Both the position numbers and the translations under genes were made by a program. Shown here in pieces: positions 10,700 through 21,841 of a DNA stretch of 64,000 nucleotides (the stretch's first letter is position 1; every line of letters begins with the position of its first letter). The stretch is from Siphonodentalium dalli (taxonomy: Eukaryota > Mollusca > Scaphopoda > Gadilida > Siphonodentaliidae). Location of the stretch: NCBI GenBank assembly GCA_032622095.1, contig CP136065.1:208792151-208856150 (forward strand). The letters are read 5' to 3'. The notes under the pieces are model-generated. The model worked only from the letters and a program-made list of their open reading frames with translations. It had not been told where the DNA came from and ran no database searches.

Positions 10700-11807
10700 A
10701 TGAAGCCTCAACAAAAGGCCCCTCATAAGGAGCTATTAAAACCTGTAACTAAACAAACGACTGCTCCAAAGCAGCCAACACAGAAGACTGCCACAAAGCA
10801 GCCACCACAAAAGACTGCCCCAAGGCAGCCAACACAACAGAAGGCCATTCGAAAAGAAGCCACCAAGAGCAAGCTCCACCAACGCAACAAACGACGCCTC
10901 AAAGGCCATCGCAGTCATCAGCTCCACCACACAGTGCAGCAAGACCAGATCAAAGGGCCCAGGCATTGATGGCGATTGATACGCATTTTCACCTCAATCG
11001 TCTTTGCAAAAGCCTCCACATGTCACTAGCATCACCAATGGAGGCAATTCGGATAAGTATCACCCAACTAATGCCTAGGGTTCCGGTTACGGTCATCGGT
11101 GGTGTAAATGTGATGTGCGATCCACTGGAATACCCAAACATCATTCCAGTGGACCCATATTGGAAGACAGCAGTGGGGGTCCATCCCAAACAATATCATC
11201 TGCTAACGGATGTTGGCATACTTACTAGATGGATCCAGCTAATAAACGACCCACGTGTCACAGCTGTTTGAGAAATCGGGTTGGATCGATCTATCCGCGG
11301 CATCATGCCACAAGGAAGTTATGATCAGGATTTGGCTTTCACCAGACTACTGTACCACACCAAGACAGTAGCGGAAAAGCCAATTGTACTACACTTGCGT
11401 GGCGACAAAAGCGACCCATGGTCATGGGACGTAAGTCATGCTGGTCTCAACATCTGCTCAAGTGAGCGTCTATCCAGAACGAAATTCCATTTCCACTCCT
11501 TCATGGGTACCCCAGATATCGTCCAAGCATGGAGCGATCGGTTTCAAATACTTATTTCGGTATAAATGGGTCATGTTTCTGGTTCGCCGATCCACAAAAG
11601 GCTGCAGTAGCAGCTATTCCAAAAGATCGGCTAATATTGGAGACCGATGCACCCTATTTCAACGAGCAGATCTCGGGACGACCATACACTTCTCCAGCCT
11701 TATTGGGAGAAATAGCAGAGTGTGTAGCCATCATCAGAGTCCTCCATTACACCAATAATAATGCTACCGCTCTTTATGAAATTGGCAAAGTACCAACATT
11801 CCAATAA
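10700..11807 (+). pseudogene. TatD-type metal-dependent hydrolase pseudogene, copy A
   Basis: A Lys/Thr/Pro/Gln-rich linker (TKQTTAPKQPTQKTATK and PTQQTTPQRPSQSSAP in overlapping frames) leads into a TatD_DNase-like domain. The metal-binding landmarks are present in order: AIDTHFHL (about 10972), VGVHPKQY, EIGLD, PIVLHLRG, HFHSFMGT and ILETDAPYF. The family is a metal-dependent deoxyribonuclease with a TIM-barrel fold. The gene is broken. The Gly codon expected before EIGLD is TGA (11269-11271), shared with copy B. A frame change lies near 11545. A six-codon segment (GETIQE in copy B) is missing near 11735. All predicted ligands survive, so loss was recent on the family time scale or the stop is the main lesion. 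Confidence 0.75.
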
Positions 11808-12030
11808 GGTCCAAGAGACGAACAAATGATCACCCATAGGTGATCGATTACATATCCTTTATACATATGTACAGTAAATGATAGATAATTCCACTCATGG
11901 AATTACATATTCTTTTTCTCAAAATCTGTTCCAAAACACAAATAATTATACAATGTTTTATACAGTAGCACTGTTCCAATCCGTTTGGTCAAAAGGATTG
12001 ATGAAGAAAAATCTAGGCAATGAGCGGATA
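11808..12030. other. 3' flank of the TatD pseudogene
   Basis: AT-rich and conserved in copy B (30590-30810). No independent feature is supported. Confidence 0.3.
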
Positions 12031-12329
12031 TTAGGTCAGCTTCTAAAAAAAAAATGCCCACATCTGGGTATGTACTCATGATAATGTACACACAATTTCG
12101 TGACCTAATAATTCTGTCAACCCCAATTTAGCGATGCGAGGGTTTTCGACTCTCATAGTCCAATACACTTTTCCACACAATTGACTCTCAAATGGAATTC
12201 TTTAAAAAATAAAACATGGTTGAGTTCAGTATTTTTGGATATGAATTAAATTACGATATCAGAAAATATAGTGCCAAATGCTCTCTATCAGAGAGCCGAA
12301 ACACACACAAACAAATGCCACTCCACCGG
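12031..12329. other. About 299-bp segment present only in copy A
   Basis: Copy B joins GAGCGGATAT directly to AACAGCC where copy A has this extra segment. It begins TTAGGTCA and contains GTGACCTAA near 12101, a weak inverted pair. No clear target duplication is visible, so insertion in A and deletion in B remain equally possible. Confidence 0.6.
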
Positions 12330-12559
12330 AACAGCCAATCAAAGATCGGCACAATTCGGGAACAGACCAGCGGAGTGATACGCTATGGATTCGTTCATTC
12401 ACTCCTCGACAGCCACGATAAACAGTTTACATTCTACTTTATAATATTATCTATTGCCGCATTATTATACATCGTTGGATCTTCATGATTATATACAAGG
12501 TTAGTTGTTTATTCATTATTCATATGTATTGATTGTTATTACATGACACACACCAAAAA

Positions 12560-12745
12560 TCCAACAATACGAGGAAAGAACCTCAATGAAGACTCCCTAG
12601 TCTGATGTAGTGGTTCTCTATATCGTCTTTGCCACCATAATCCGTCCGAACCATGACTAACACGGGAAAGGAATCTCGATGAAGACTCCTGGGTCTGATG
12701 TATTGATTCCCTGTATCGTCTTTGCCACCGTAATTTGCAAATCAC
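12560..12745. repeat. Two diverged units of the about 92-bp repeat
   Basis: Reads ACGAGGAAAGAACCTC, then GAAGACTCCCTAGTCTGATG, then ATATCGTCTTTGCCACC, and repeats once with ACACGGGAAAGGAATCTC. Related to 10400-10699. The antisense frame is open across both units (WQRRYRE...HQTRESS), which I read as a by-product of the repeat. Confidence 0.55.
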
Positions 12746-12768
12746 AAAGAATATGCAAAGGGACTAGT

Positions 12769-13120
12769 CTAGTTGGAAGGATCATGGGAAATCCACCCTG
12801 AATGTTTATTCCACCCTGTATGTATGGTTATGCAAGAACATATCCATATGATGAAACATCCGAAACTGGGCATGCTATTCTTAGAACAGAGACACACACT
12901 GAATAAATCGCCAAATTCGCTGAGAAACATTCCACCACTACACTTGGTATAAAAGGGAAAAGCATTCTGGGAGATATGCCAGGGTTCAAGGTTATTATTG
13001 GGACCCAAGGATATGCCAATTCAAACTTTTCTTTCAACGTTTATCAGGTTGGCGATTATCACAATATGATGGGGGAACACCGTGTACATAACTTAACGGT
13101 CACAAGTATAATTTAAAAAT
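12769..13120 (+). other. Coding-like remnant of unknown family
   Basis: One + frame reads CMYGYARTYPYDETSETGHA, then ILRTETHTE, a stop, and later GDMPGFKVIIGTQGYANSNF followed by SFNVYQVGDYHNMMGEHRVH. This looks like protein, but stops break it in both copies. In copy B a different frame (31215-31511) is open for 98 codons by chance of an A run. I cannot assign a family. Confidence 0.3.
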
Positions 13121-13247
13121 ATTCAATTTCAAAGAACCATGGTAATGTTTAGCTTGATACAATTTGTCACTTTAATTTAATAACTGACAGTAATGATTGC
13201 ATATTATTTATTATTTTAGATGCGTAAGCTGCTACCAGGAATGCATT

Positions 13248-13519
13248 TGTTAACAAGAGAAAATGTTGAGTAAAATTTCACTGAAATTTCACTGAAATAA
13301 CAGTAAAAAATTTAGTCAAATTTTACCAAACTTTCAGTGAAATTTCAGTGTTTCAGTAAAATTTCACCGAAATTTCAGTGATATTTCACCAAAATTTCAG
13401 TGAAATTTCACCAAAATAACAGTAAAAAATTTAGTCAAAATTTCACTGAAATTTCACTACTTGAGTCAAATTATCTCCAAAACTTTACTGAAATCTCACC
13501 AAAATTTTACTGAAATTCC
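13248..13519. repeat. TTTCASTGAAA word cluster, copy-A-specific
   Basis: About 270 bp made almost entirely of near-palindromic words such as ATTTCAGTGAAAT and ATTTCACTGAAAT with variable spacing and A/T fillers. Copy B lacks it: there AATGCATTTGTT runs directly into CCTACACGA. The only possible flanking duplication is TT. It is not a regular tandem array, because the word recurs in both orientations with irregular intervals. Confidence 0.75.
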
Positions 13520-14235
13520 TACACGAATATGAGCTGGGGTATGCGGTGAAAGGAAAGTACTCAAAGAAGAGGTATTCGGGGAGGGAGGTTTTGGATGGTG
13601 GCGGGGTGGCAAAAAGGCTGATGGCGGTGTTCTGGACAAGGGAACTGAGGCATCAAATCCTTTTGTGAAAATCTAGTCCAAATTTATTAACCCATTTATG
13701 CCTGAATGGATTCTTCCACTGAGTGATAATTATATACATTGGAACAGTCTATTTTTTATCTTGGGGTGCTCAGGGAAAATGAGACAACAAATAATAGAAA
13801 TGTCATATATCAAGGAAATGTTCAGATAATAAGTTCAACAAATGACCTACAGAACTTATATGAATATTGCCTATGGGACAACTACTCATCAATGCTGCTC
13901 CAGTCATCAAATGGTTAAGTGAGAACTGTATCAACTTTGCCAAAGTGGTCCTCATCTTCAATACTCAAAAACATGTTGTAGAAATGCCACAATTAAATTT
14001 GTTGTGGGTATCAGCTAGTCATAAAATCATCATTGATAATTATCTCATAATACAATGCTTATTTGCAGGCACACTATCAGGCAATATTCGATGCCTACCC
14101 AACAAGGGTGACTAGAGCCGTGAAGGTCATCATGGAGGATCTATTCACAATGGATGAGATCCAAAGCTGTACCTTCACTGGACAAGGTCACAGGCAAACC
14201 GCCCATGCCAAGAGAAAGGGTGAAACTTCTTGAAG

Positions 14236-15023
14236 GTATATATATCTTCACAATTTGTGAATTCTGTGTTCATTACTACAAAGATCATACATTGGTAGTT
14301 CTGAAATAAGTGTTTTTTTTGTAATTGAATATTCATTCCACCAAATATAGTACCGGTACTATATAATATTCAGACTTTGTAATGAGTTTCTATGTCCTAC
14401 CAAATTACGATCGAGAATAATATCGAATACTATGTTTTTGAATATTCCCTGTATGGTATAATTCGCCCAGTGTAAAAAACGTGGCAGAGGTTACAAAAAA
14501 GTTAAGAATCATGTCAACAAATCAAATAGAAGCATAATTCAATTTTCGCAGGAGCCTAAGACTAAATTAATTTAAGACAAACGAAATTCTGCATTAATCC
14601 ATTTAATTATCAGAACTAATCATTGCAATAACGGAAACACAACAGAACAATGTGGATGCATAATGTGTCACTGAAATCCGGCTATACTTCTGATACATGT
14701 AAAAACATGAGTGGTACGGGCACTGGCCATATATGTATCATGGCGCATGTCAGTGTTTGGGTAAGGGTAACTCTGATATCTCGAACACATGCTCTTAAGT
14801 AGTCAATATTAAAATGACTTCAATGGTACATGATTCAGATCTGTTTGTCGTCAAACGGGCTTTCGGCAGACCTTATATAGGGAAATTGACATGTCAGCAG
14901 ACATATTACGAAACAGACCTATAAAACTTCACGTAGGTCAAATTTTGCAATCATGAGTGCAAGTCTTGGAAATGAGACAATGATTTTTAGACTAATACTT
15001 TTTCATTTCTTTTTTCATTGCAG
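14236..15023. other. Intron-like interval between BEN-like exons 2 and 3
   Basis: AT-rich, conserved in copy B (32414-33226) apart from small indels. Bounded by GTATATATATC and TTTTTCATTGCAG. No independent feature is seen. Confidence 0.4.
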
Positions 15024-15148
15024 AGATGGTGCATAAGAATTACAATATATCTAGCAGGGACCTTGGTCTGAAAATAAGGGATCGCAACAAGATCCTTAGG
15101 TGCACATACAGTGGACAGGAGAGAGATTACAAAAATAGTAAAAAATGA

Positions 15149-15889
15149 GCAGATGATAGAAAGCACTTATTTACGAGGGAAATGTTCAGATAGTAAGTTC
15201 AGCAAACAACCTATGGTCGTTTGTTGAACTTATTATATAAACATTTCTCATGGAATAACTACTCATCAATACTGCTCCAGTCATCAAAGGGTTGAATACT
15301 AAACATATGCAAAACTTGCCATGTGTGCTTTATAATGTGTACCATAACGACACCATTTGCATGCATGACACACTTTAATGCATATCAACATTAATTTTCA
15401 GTCAAAAAATGGTTGTAATTGTGGTTGATTTTCATCTATGACCCCAAAGTTTTCTTAAGAGATTCCGTTATATTTCATCAACAATACAAAGTAGTTTGCA
15501 ACACAAGGAAGACATATACTTTAAGTTGTCTGGAATGCTTTTCTGCTATACAGATTTAATCCAAACTTCAGTATGTTGAATCACATGAACTTCCAAGTCA
15601 AGTTGAGATTGTGTTTCAGTTCAACCGTATCTTGTTAATTTTGATTTGTTTTGTTTATTGAAAAGTTTATTTGATAGAACCAGTCATATTTATTAGTCAA
15701 ATTCCATTGTTTGCTCCTTGTTATGATCATTACCCCAGAGAACAAATTTACATGTAGGATTAAGCCATATTATATCTTGTTAATCTTGATGTGTTTTGTT
15801 TATTAAATGTTTATATGCATTAACATACATCTAATATAACAACCTGAAAGATTGGGTACGTATGTTCAATGTGGAATGACATACCGTAT
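15149..15889. other. AT-rich interval, no supported gene
   Basis: 3' flank of the BEN-like remnant. Two related stretches ending in TTGTTAAT-TTGAT-TGTTTTGTTTATT (near 15630 and 15775) hint at an old local duplication. Nothing else is supported. Confidence 0.3.
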
Positions 15890-16370
15890 TCTTAATTATT
15901 CCAGGATTATGCAGACTTTTAGTTGCCATATTCAAACACTGGAATTTCCTGGATGATGTATGAACCAAGAGTTAGCCGTTCTTAATTCCAGGGTTACCTT
16001 TAAGCCTGCATTTCACTGGAATTGATGGCTGGTGTTATTTCCAGGGTTTTCCAGCGTATTCCAGTGTTGTATTTGTAAGCCTGGAATTCCCTGGATTTCC
16101 CTGGAATTCCAGGTCTGCCAATACCAAAAATACCCTAGAATTCCAGGGTATTCCAGGGTTGGATTTGTAAGCCTGGAATTCCATGGATTTTATGGCTGGT
16201 AATAATTCCAGGGTTTTCCAGCGTTTTCTAGGGGAATTCCCTGAAATTCCAGGGCAGCCAATACCAAAAATACCCTAGAATTCCAGACTGGAAAAGTCTG
16301 GAATAACCTGGATTCCAGACTCAAGAAAAGTCTAGAATTCCAGGGAATTCCAGCTTCAAATTCAGCCAGG
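15890..16370. repeat. CTGGAATTCCAG word cluster, copy A
   Basis: Dozens of overlapping variants of the self-complementary word CTGGAATTCCAG and of TTCCAGGGTTTTCCAGCG occur in both orientations without a fixed period. A shorter, partly different cluster occupies the same place in copy B (34190-34495), so the cluster predates the duplication but has since changed length. Confidence 0.75.
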
Positions 16371-17286
16371 TGAGTTGATTGATGGGAGCTTGTCAGAGAA
16401 GGTTCTAACTGTATTTTGGCGGGAAAATGAGTTATTGGTACCGATAGAACCGGCAGCTCATAATATGTCCGTTAAATGCATGATCATGTGACCTCGAGTC
16501 CCAGTTTTCACACAAAATGCTGTGCAAATAAATTCTATCTCCAATTGGCATTTTTTGGTAGAGCAAGATGGTTCTATCTACAGAGCCAATAGGATTGACA
16601 GATCCGCGTCACGTGATGTAAGTTTGGCGAATGGCTGCCGACGAAATGTGAATTGTGTTGTCTCGACAATAATATGAGGTAAATATAACGTTTCAACATT
16701 ATTACGGTACAGCCCAATATAAATGTTCCCTTGAATACTATTTACCTCTTCAACCTACAAACGTATCAAGATCAAGTCAATAAGACACTTTTGTGAGCTA
16801 TATTGTAGATAGAACGTTCTGAAATTGTGATTTTCAATCCTAGGATTTCCACTTAGACCTCGTGCGTGTAGATAGAACGTTCTTGCGCTGTGGGCGAATC
16901 GTTGATGTGTTACTTCATAGTGTTCCATCTACGTTTAATAGAGTGATTTAAGAACTGGTCATTTTATACAAGTGAGTTAAACTTTCGAGTTCTGTCTCGT
17001 GTATCAACTTGCACTGCCCGATTTGACCTTAGACCTAACGAAACCCGTTTTAGCTCAAAATACAAAGCCATGCTGAGCCATTGTCATTACTTGTCCCATG
17101 CGTCTGGCCCGGGTATAATCGGCACACGTCCGATAGAGAGGTTGTTAATATATAGCTGCAGTCATGACCTGTGCCATAGTGATATAATATTAATTGTTGC
17201 TTTAGTTGTCAAGGCTCAGATGAGGCTTGTTTTACTGTACCAAGTTTCTAAATTCATCTTCCTCTCACGGTGTTCTCAAATTAATA
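16371..17286. other. Non-coding interval with GATAGAACGTTCT words
   Basis: Contains TAGATAGAACGTTCT at about 16807 and 16868 and related GATAGAACC / GGTTCTATC pairs, so it looks like degenerate inverted repeats. About 16858-17262 is absent from copy B, where CACTTAGACGTC joins CTTCCTCTCACGG. The open frame at 17070-17363 lies partly in this A-only part and has no motif. Confidence 0.35.
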
Positions 17287-17805
17287 GACAGGATCAGACA
17301 CACGTACTTTTAACTGTAACGTGTGTTACTATGGTATTGCTATGGATATGCACTTGGCGGTAAATGGCACTTGATATTACGTCGCCAACTTTAGAAGTTT
17401 AAGTTGATCGATCAGCTTGTAGTTCAGTCAGAGCATTGAGTAAATTGTCTGGACATAGAGAAGGTGAGACAACTCTATTTATTTATTGATCATTGTGTGG
17501 TAATGAAAATCATTGATGAATGACACATTCATGTTGAGTTTCCATTGTTTCAACCATAACATGCTAGTATAAGGATCCATAAATGGCTTCAATCAAATTA
17601 ACATGATTCTGTACCAGTGTCTGCACCGGAATATCTCAGCCTGCACAGCGCTGATCGGTCATCTGTTAAACGTTAGAAGTTGAAATAAAACTACTGAACG
17701 GTTTGACCGTGTACGTGTAGGCGTCAGGGCCACTTGAGTCATGTGACTTTCGTTGGTATTGACAACACACAGTACGAGTTACAAGTATGTGTGTCTGATC
17801 CTGTC
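17287..17805. mobile_element. Candidate non-autonomous TIR element, copy A
   Basis: GACAGGATCAGACACACGTA at the left edge is inverted at the right edge (TATGTGTGTCTGATCCTGTC). The similarity continues inward for roughly 20 more bases, giving a 519-bp unit. No open frame is present. Flanks do not show an obvious target duplication. Present at the same place in copy B (35083-35586). Confidence 0.45.
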
Positions 17806-18204
17806 CGTTGATACATTTATGCAGAACTAAAATATATCATAGCTATCGCATTCGAGCCTTCATAACTACAGCAGTAATCAACATATTAACACTATTGTGC
17901 TGGTTATTTGCATAGACGTCTCAATATACTAACGTAGCAAATTCTGAATAATTTGTTCCATCGGGGTATTGATGCGTTTTGTGGATGAGCTTGTTAGGTC
18001 CTCGCCAGTCACTGTGGTTGATTGGTTCGTTTTTCTTATTTAAATCCACATTCAACTTTGGAGCTACATGCAGTAACAACATCGTGATAATCATAGTTGT
18101 TGAAAGCGACGTAAATCTTCAAGCAGTGAAACAAACAAGCCAACAATCTAACTTTAGGCGTTTGTGTCTGTGCTGTTATTAATCCTTTCTTCTTCTATTT
18201 CCAG
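17806..18204. other. Upstream or intron sequence of the F-box/LRR remnant
   Basis: Ends in the polypyrimidine tract and acceptor TTCTATTTCCAG at 18204. A 67-codon open frame at 17979-18182 is conserved in copy B but has no motif and precedes the acceptor. Confidence 0.3.
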
Positions 18205-18704
18205 TGTCTCATTGCTGGATCTGCCTGGCTGCATCCTTGTAAATATCTTCAAACACGAACTTTTGCAAACTGTAGGAAGAACATGTACGCAATTCTATGA
18301 CATTATACAAGAACATTCTGAACTTGAGAGTTTTCAAATTTCCAGATGTCCTGTTGCTGAAACAGATAGACCTTGAGCATGTAATGCGACATGCTAAACA
18401 TTTTGTACATGTTGACATCGCATATGCAGATGTTCAGTCAGAGGTCTACTTCATCGACTATCAGTTTTCTCGCGGTTTTGCATACGCTGAACGTCTAACA
18501 TCACTCAATATTGCTGGATGTGAGTTGTCCACATTGTGTTTTGTTCTTGGGTTACAACGTATAGAATTTCTTGATGTTTCTGAATGCAAAAACTTATCAG
18601 ATAAAGATTTTAAGCCAATCAGAGAGTGTTGCAAATTAAAATATTTGTACATATCGTATAACACAATCAGCTCACAGACTGTCCTGTCGTTAGTTGAGAA
18701 CTAA
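18205..18704 (+). pseudogene. F-box/LRR-like exon, frame-broken, copy A
   Basis: After a good acceptor the frame reads VSLLDLPGCILVNIFKHELL, then VGRTCTQFYDIIQEHSELES, which resembles an F-box helix. About 18345 the useful frame changes to LLLKQIDLEHVMRHAKHFVH and then leucine-rich repeats (LTSLNIAGCELSTL, LQRIEFLDVSECKNLSDKDF, CKLKYLYISYNTISSQTVL) to a stop at 18704. FBXL-type proteins use the F-box to bind Skp1 in SCF ubiquitin ligases and the LRRs to bind substrates. The frame change occurs in both copies, so either a short intron lies there or the parent was already a pseudogene. Confidence 0.5.
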
Positions 18705-19754
18705 CCTTTACCCAAGTCACAAGAATTATTTGAATGTCAAGCAATAAATCAAATCTATTTTTAGATCATCATTTCTTCAGATGACTATATCCAAGGATTA
18801 AATAGAAACTATATTTAAATCAATCGAAGTGAAAGAAATATTCACTGCTAACAGCAGGCTAATTTCCCATGCTTGCTCAAGTCTTTGTCTGAATCATTTC
18901 TACCAATGACAATTATTTGTAGCATTCAATCGCCTATTATTAGCCAATTAGAATGCTAGGAATTAGTGAAGTAGCAAGAATGAGACTGTTTATTGTTAAC
19001 CTCCATGTCAAGAGGCCTTACTCCTACATATACACCGCGCAAACTATGTATGTCGGATCTGGCGACTTTCATGCGAGGCAGAAATCAATGCGCCTGACCC
19101 ATCAAAGCATGACTGGAAAGAGGACATGACGATAAAGTGGACTAGTAAATCATTTCCTGAAGATATTGAAACACTTCTTATTGTCGACATGATATACGAT
19201 GAATCATGTCAAGTGAACGGACTCGACGAATGCACAAGCGACGGTGAATCAGACGAGCTCGAGTTTGAAACATGTAGCTCCGAATACGATGAACTTGATG
19301 ATTTCAGCGGTGATAGACATACATGTACATATATATTTCTCATTATTTGTTGCTCGTATAATAAAAGTCTGGGATTGTGTAGTCGTAACAAAAAGCTTTT
19401 AATGAGGCCATATCGTTTATGTTATAATAATTATGTCATAAACTAGTCCTCATCAATTTCAATCTAAGCAATTGGTTGAGCGTGGTCTGTTATTAACCCA
19501 TCCATGACTGGAGCTTCCTGACATTTCACTTATATGTACGAAATACATTGGCCTAACAATATTCACCTGGACCTTATATAAGCCAGTGAATTATCTTATA
19601 TAAATGTATGTTAGTCTCCCTATGGGAAACTCCCATATATAAGAAAATGCTCTGGCACAGGATCTTTAATGCTGCTCCAGCGCTGCTCCCATCACGAAAA
19701 TGGTTAAACACCGATATATTCACCTTAATAATTCTCCATTATAAAATTTGTCTC
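18705..19754. other. 3' flank of the F-box/LRR remnant with an acidic ORF
   Basis: Mostly non-coding. An open frame at 19126-19446 begins MTIKWTSKSFPEDIETLL and contains an acidic stretch (DGESDELEFETCSSEYDELD) before becoming hydrophobic. In copy B the same region is broken, so selection is not evident. At 19493-19496 a TTAA is the empty site for the element inserted in copy B at 37247-37646. A weak inverted repeat (CTTATATAA...TTATATAAG-like) lies near 19590-19640. Confidence 0.35.
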
Positions 19755-19939
19755 TTAACCCTTTGAGTGCCGGGGGCCGATCTGATCGGCCCTAAACCCA
19801 CACAATAAGTCTGTTAAAGAATATAAGAATAAATTACTAAAATTGTAAAAAATTGTAAAAAAAAAAAATTGTTAGGCCAATGCATTGGCACAGGGTATAT
19901 GGGTTGATACAAAAATCGACCTGGCACTCAAAGGGTTAA
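19755..19939. mobile_element. TTAA-flanked MITE (CCCTTTGAGTGCC ends), copy A, hairpin-less
   Basis: Bounded by TTAA at both ends (19755-19758 and 19936-19939) and by inverted termini CCCTTTGAGTGCC / GGCACTCAAAGGG. TTAA duplication and CCC-type ends are characteristic of piggyBac-type transposons. The 185-bp body is non-coding, with an A-rich stretch. At 19877-19888 the sequence is a bare CCAATGCATTGG, where the copy-B version carries a 67-bp palindrome. Confidence 0.75.
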
Positions 19940-20245
19940 ATATGATTTGCTTTATTGGTTTTACCCACTTGCACATGTGGGAAAATACTTAGCAGTGTAT
20001 ATTAGAACAGTGCAATGTATGCTTTCATGGTTTTTGAAAAAAATTGGCTGATTGGGGAAGGGGTCCAGGTTAAGTTTTCGGCTTTTTCTTCTCTTATCCT
20101 GTTTTGTTTAAAATTCTACCAGAAAAGTTTTTGGAGCATTGGATGCTTCTTGTACGTTCAATTCAAATTCTCAGTTCCACAAGCATTTCCAAGAATAAAT
20201 TGTGTTTCGCTCAATTGTCTTTGAAGCCATTTTGCTTACAGGTTA

Positions 20246-20376
20246 AGGAGCTTTATCCAGCAATAAAGTTTCAGGAGAGTTCTAAGTGACATTGGTGCAT
20301 TTACGCTTAGGGCTAAATATTGTATCTATCTAAGTTTCAGGAGAGTTCTTAGTGACATTGGTGCATTTACGCTTCG
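20246..20376. repeat. 66-bp minisatellite, about 2 units, copy A
   Basis: The unit is GGGCTAAATATTGTATCTAT, then CTAAGTTTCAGGAGAGTTCT, then TAGTGACATTGGTGCATTTA, then CGCTTA. In copy B this same array is longer and is split by two transposon insertions, so its parts are at 38465-38568, 44189-44281 and 49683-49955. Confidence 0.8.
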
Positions 20377-20668
20377 GGCCAACGGTTCATTTACTTGGAA
20401 TATCAATGACTAGAGTGTCACAAATATTCATAACATGGATTACATTCTACCTCAATACCTACGGAATTAAAGTGGCCAAGTAAGAAACAGGTACAGAAGC
20501 ACATGCCACTCAGTTTTAGAATAGAATACCGAAAAACTAGAGCAATTATGAATTGTATGGAATTATTTTTTCAAAAACCAAGATCCACCATATCCAAGCA
20601 GCAACTTATAGCAAATATACCGGTAAGTCACCGAATACTGGAAAACTCTTAAGATTCTATAACTCGAT
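20377..20668. other. Interval before the DDE transposase fragment
   Basis: Conserved in copy B (49956-50254). Probably contains further decayed transposase sequence, but no readable frame is left. Confidence 0.3.
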
Positions 20669-20944
20669 CCAGCTGGGACATTCAACTATATTTCTCAACT
20701 ACATAGTGGCAATGCATCAGACTGGTACATAACTGATCACTGTGGTTTCCTTAGTCTTGTGGAACCTGGAGACAACATTATAGCTGATCATGGATTTACT
20801 ATCCATGATTTGTTGGTATTCAGACAAGGGACATTGAACATTCCACCTTTCACAAGGAAATGTAACAGAGACAAAGAAGAACATTTCTCACTCACATACA
20901 CCATAGCAACTCTTGCCATTGCATACAATCTAATGTTAACGTAA
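20669..20944 (+). pseudogene. DDE_Tnp_4-type transposase C-terminal fragment, copy A
   Basis: The frame reads PAGTFNYISQLHSGNASDWY, then ITDHCGFLSLVEPGDNIIAD, then HGFTIHDLLVFRQGTLNIPP, and then F-T-R-K-C to a stop at 20944. This is the familiar block around the second catalytic Asp of IS5/Harbinger-related transposases (usually GSxSDxxIT...GDxVMADRGF...LNIPPF). The Asp of the A-D-x-GF motif is retained, although Arg is replaced by His. Only about 90 residues remain, so it is a fossil. Same fragment at 50255-50530. Confidence 0.7.
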
Positions 20945-21296
20945 ATTCGAGACAATTGTTATTATTCAATGTTTATGATGTCCTCCTAAAATTAACTAAC
21001 TGATATAAATAAAGCTGACAAAGGCCAAGAGACTGCAAATCTCTTGAAAGAAAGTGTTATAATTCTTCCATAATGCTCTATAATTAATCGACTCCTTAAC
21101 CACAGCAGAATTATGGGTAACTAAATCCTGAAAAGTTACCCATAATTCTGCTGTGGTTAAAGGAGTCGATTAATTAGGGCATTACTGTATACATGTATAG
21201 TGGACCTTATATTAACAGGAAAATATTAGTGGATACAATTATGATGTTTCAAAGTATATTTCATTTCTACAGCCAAACTACAATCCTACCTTTTAT
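20945..21296. repeat. Interval containing a 92-bp inverted repeat (21083-21174)
   Basis: At 21083-21174 the arms ATTAATCGACTCCTTAACCA and CAGCAGAATTATGGGTAACT face their complements around a short centre. Copy B has a full 123-bp palindrome at the same place, so copy A has lost 31 bases of the centre and left arm. No coding sequence is present. Confidence 0.7.
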
Positions 21297-21441
21297 TTAA
21301 CCCTTTGAGTGCCAGGTCCGATTTTTGTATCAACCCATATACCCTGTGCCAATGCATTCTCTTATATATGCGAGTCGACCATAGGTCGCCTCGTATATAT
21401 AAGAGAATGCATTGGCCTAAAAATGGCACTCAAAGGGTTAA
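21297..21441. mobile_element. TTAA-flanked MITE with internal palindrome
   Basis: TTAA at 21297-21300 and 21438-21441, termini CCCTTTGAGTGCCAGG and GGCACTCAAAGGG. It is a shortened relative of 19755-19939 that carries the 67-bp palindrome (CCAATGCATTCTCTTATATA outward arm, 21352-21417). Copy B has no counterpart because unrelated sequence and the LINE occupy this stretch. Confidence 0.7.
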
Positions 21442-21841
21442 CTCATCTAAAAACCTGCCAATCACCTAGTTGACATTATGGAGATCATGGATGATCCAAT
21501 ATTAATTACTGAAGGAAAATCCAGAGAAACATTTCATACGTTACGCATTCTGACTAGGCCGGATAAATTGTGAATTTAAATACAAGTTCGCCAATTTTGT
21601 TCGCATGGATGTACACAAATATCGAAAAAGACTGAATTACATGTAAAAATAATATTTCAATTCCTGGAAGAACTATAGTACCAAAACAGATCAACAACAG
21701 TACTGTACCCGAATATCGCTGACCAACCTGTATGACCGGGCATATGTCCATCACATGAAAACCACTGATAATGACATTGGGATGAAGTACTTGAAAAGCA
21801 ATACATTCAATTAAGATAGAATTGATAAAGGCGAAGAGATT

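Larger units (their letters stand above)
13220..15148 (+). pseudogene. BEN-like gene, three exons, copy A (disrupted)
   Basis: Exon-like blocks: 13220-13668 (acceptor TTATTTTAG; LGYAVKGKYSKKRYSGREV, then AKRLMAVFWTRELRHQILL), 14069-14235 (acceptor TTTGCAG, donor GAAG/GTATAT) and 15024-15148 (acceptor TTTTTCATTGCAG). Exons 2 and 3 join in phase (LLE-E-MVHKNYNISSRDLG, then KIRDRNKILRCTYSGQ). The exon 2 pattern, RAVK..ME..FTMDEIQSCT followed by FTGQG and KPPMP, resembles the BEN DNA-binding domain. Copy A is damaged: a repeat insertion of about 270 bp splits exon 1 (13248-13519), and four extra bases near 14188 shift exon 2. Exon 1 ends in its own stop, so its membership in the same gene is uncertain. 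Confidence 0.45.
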
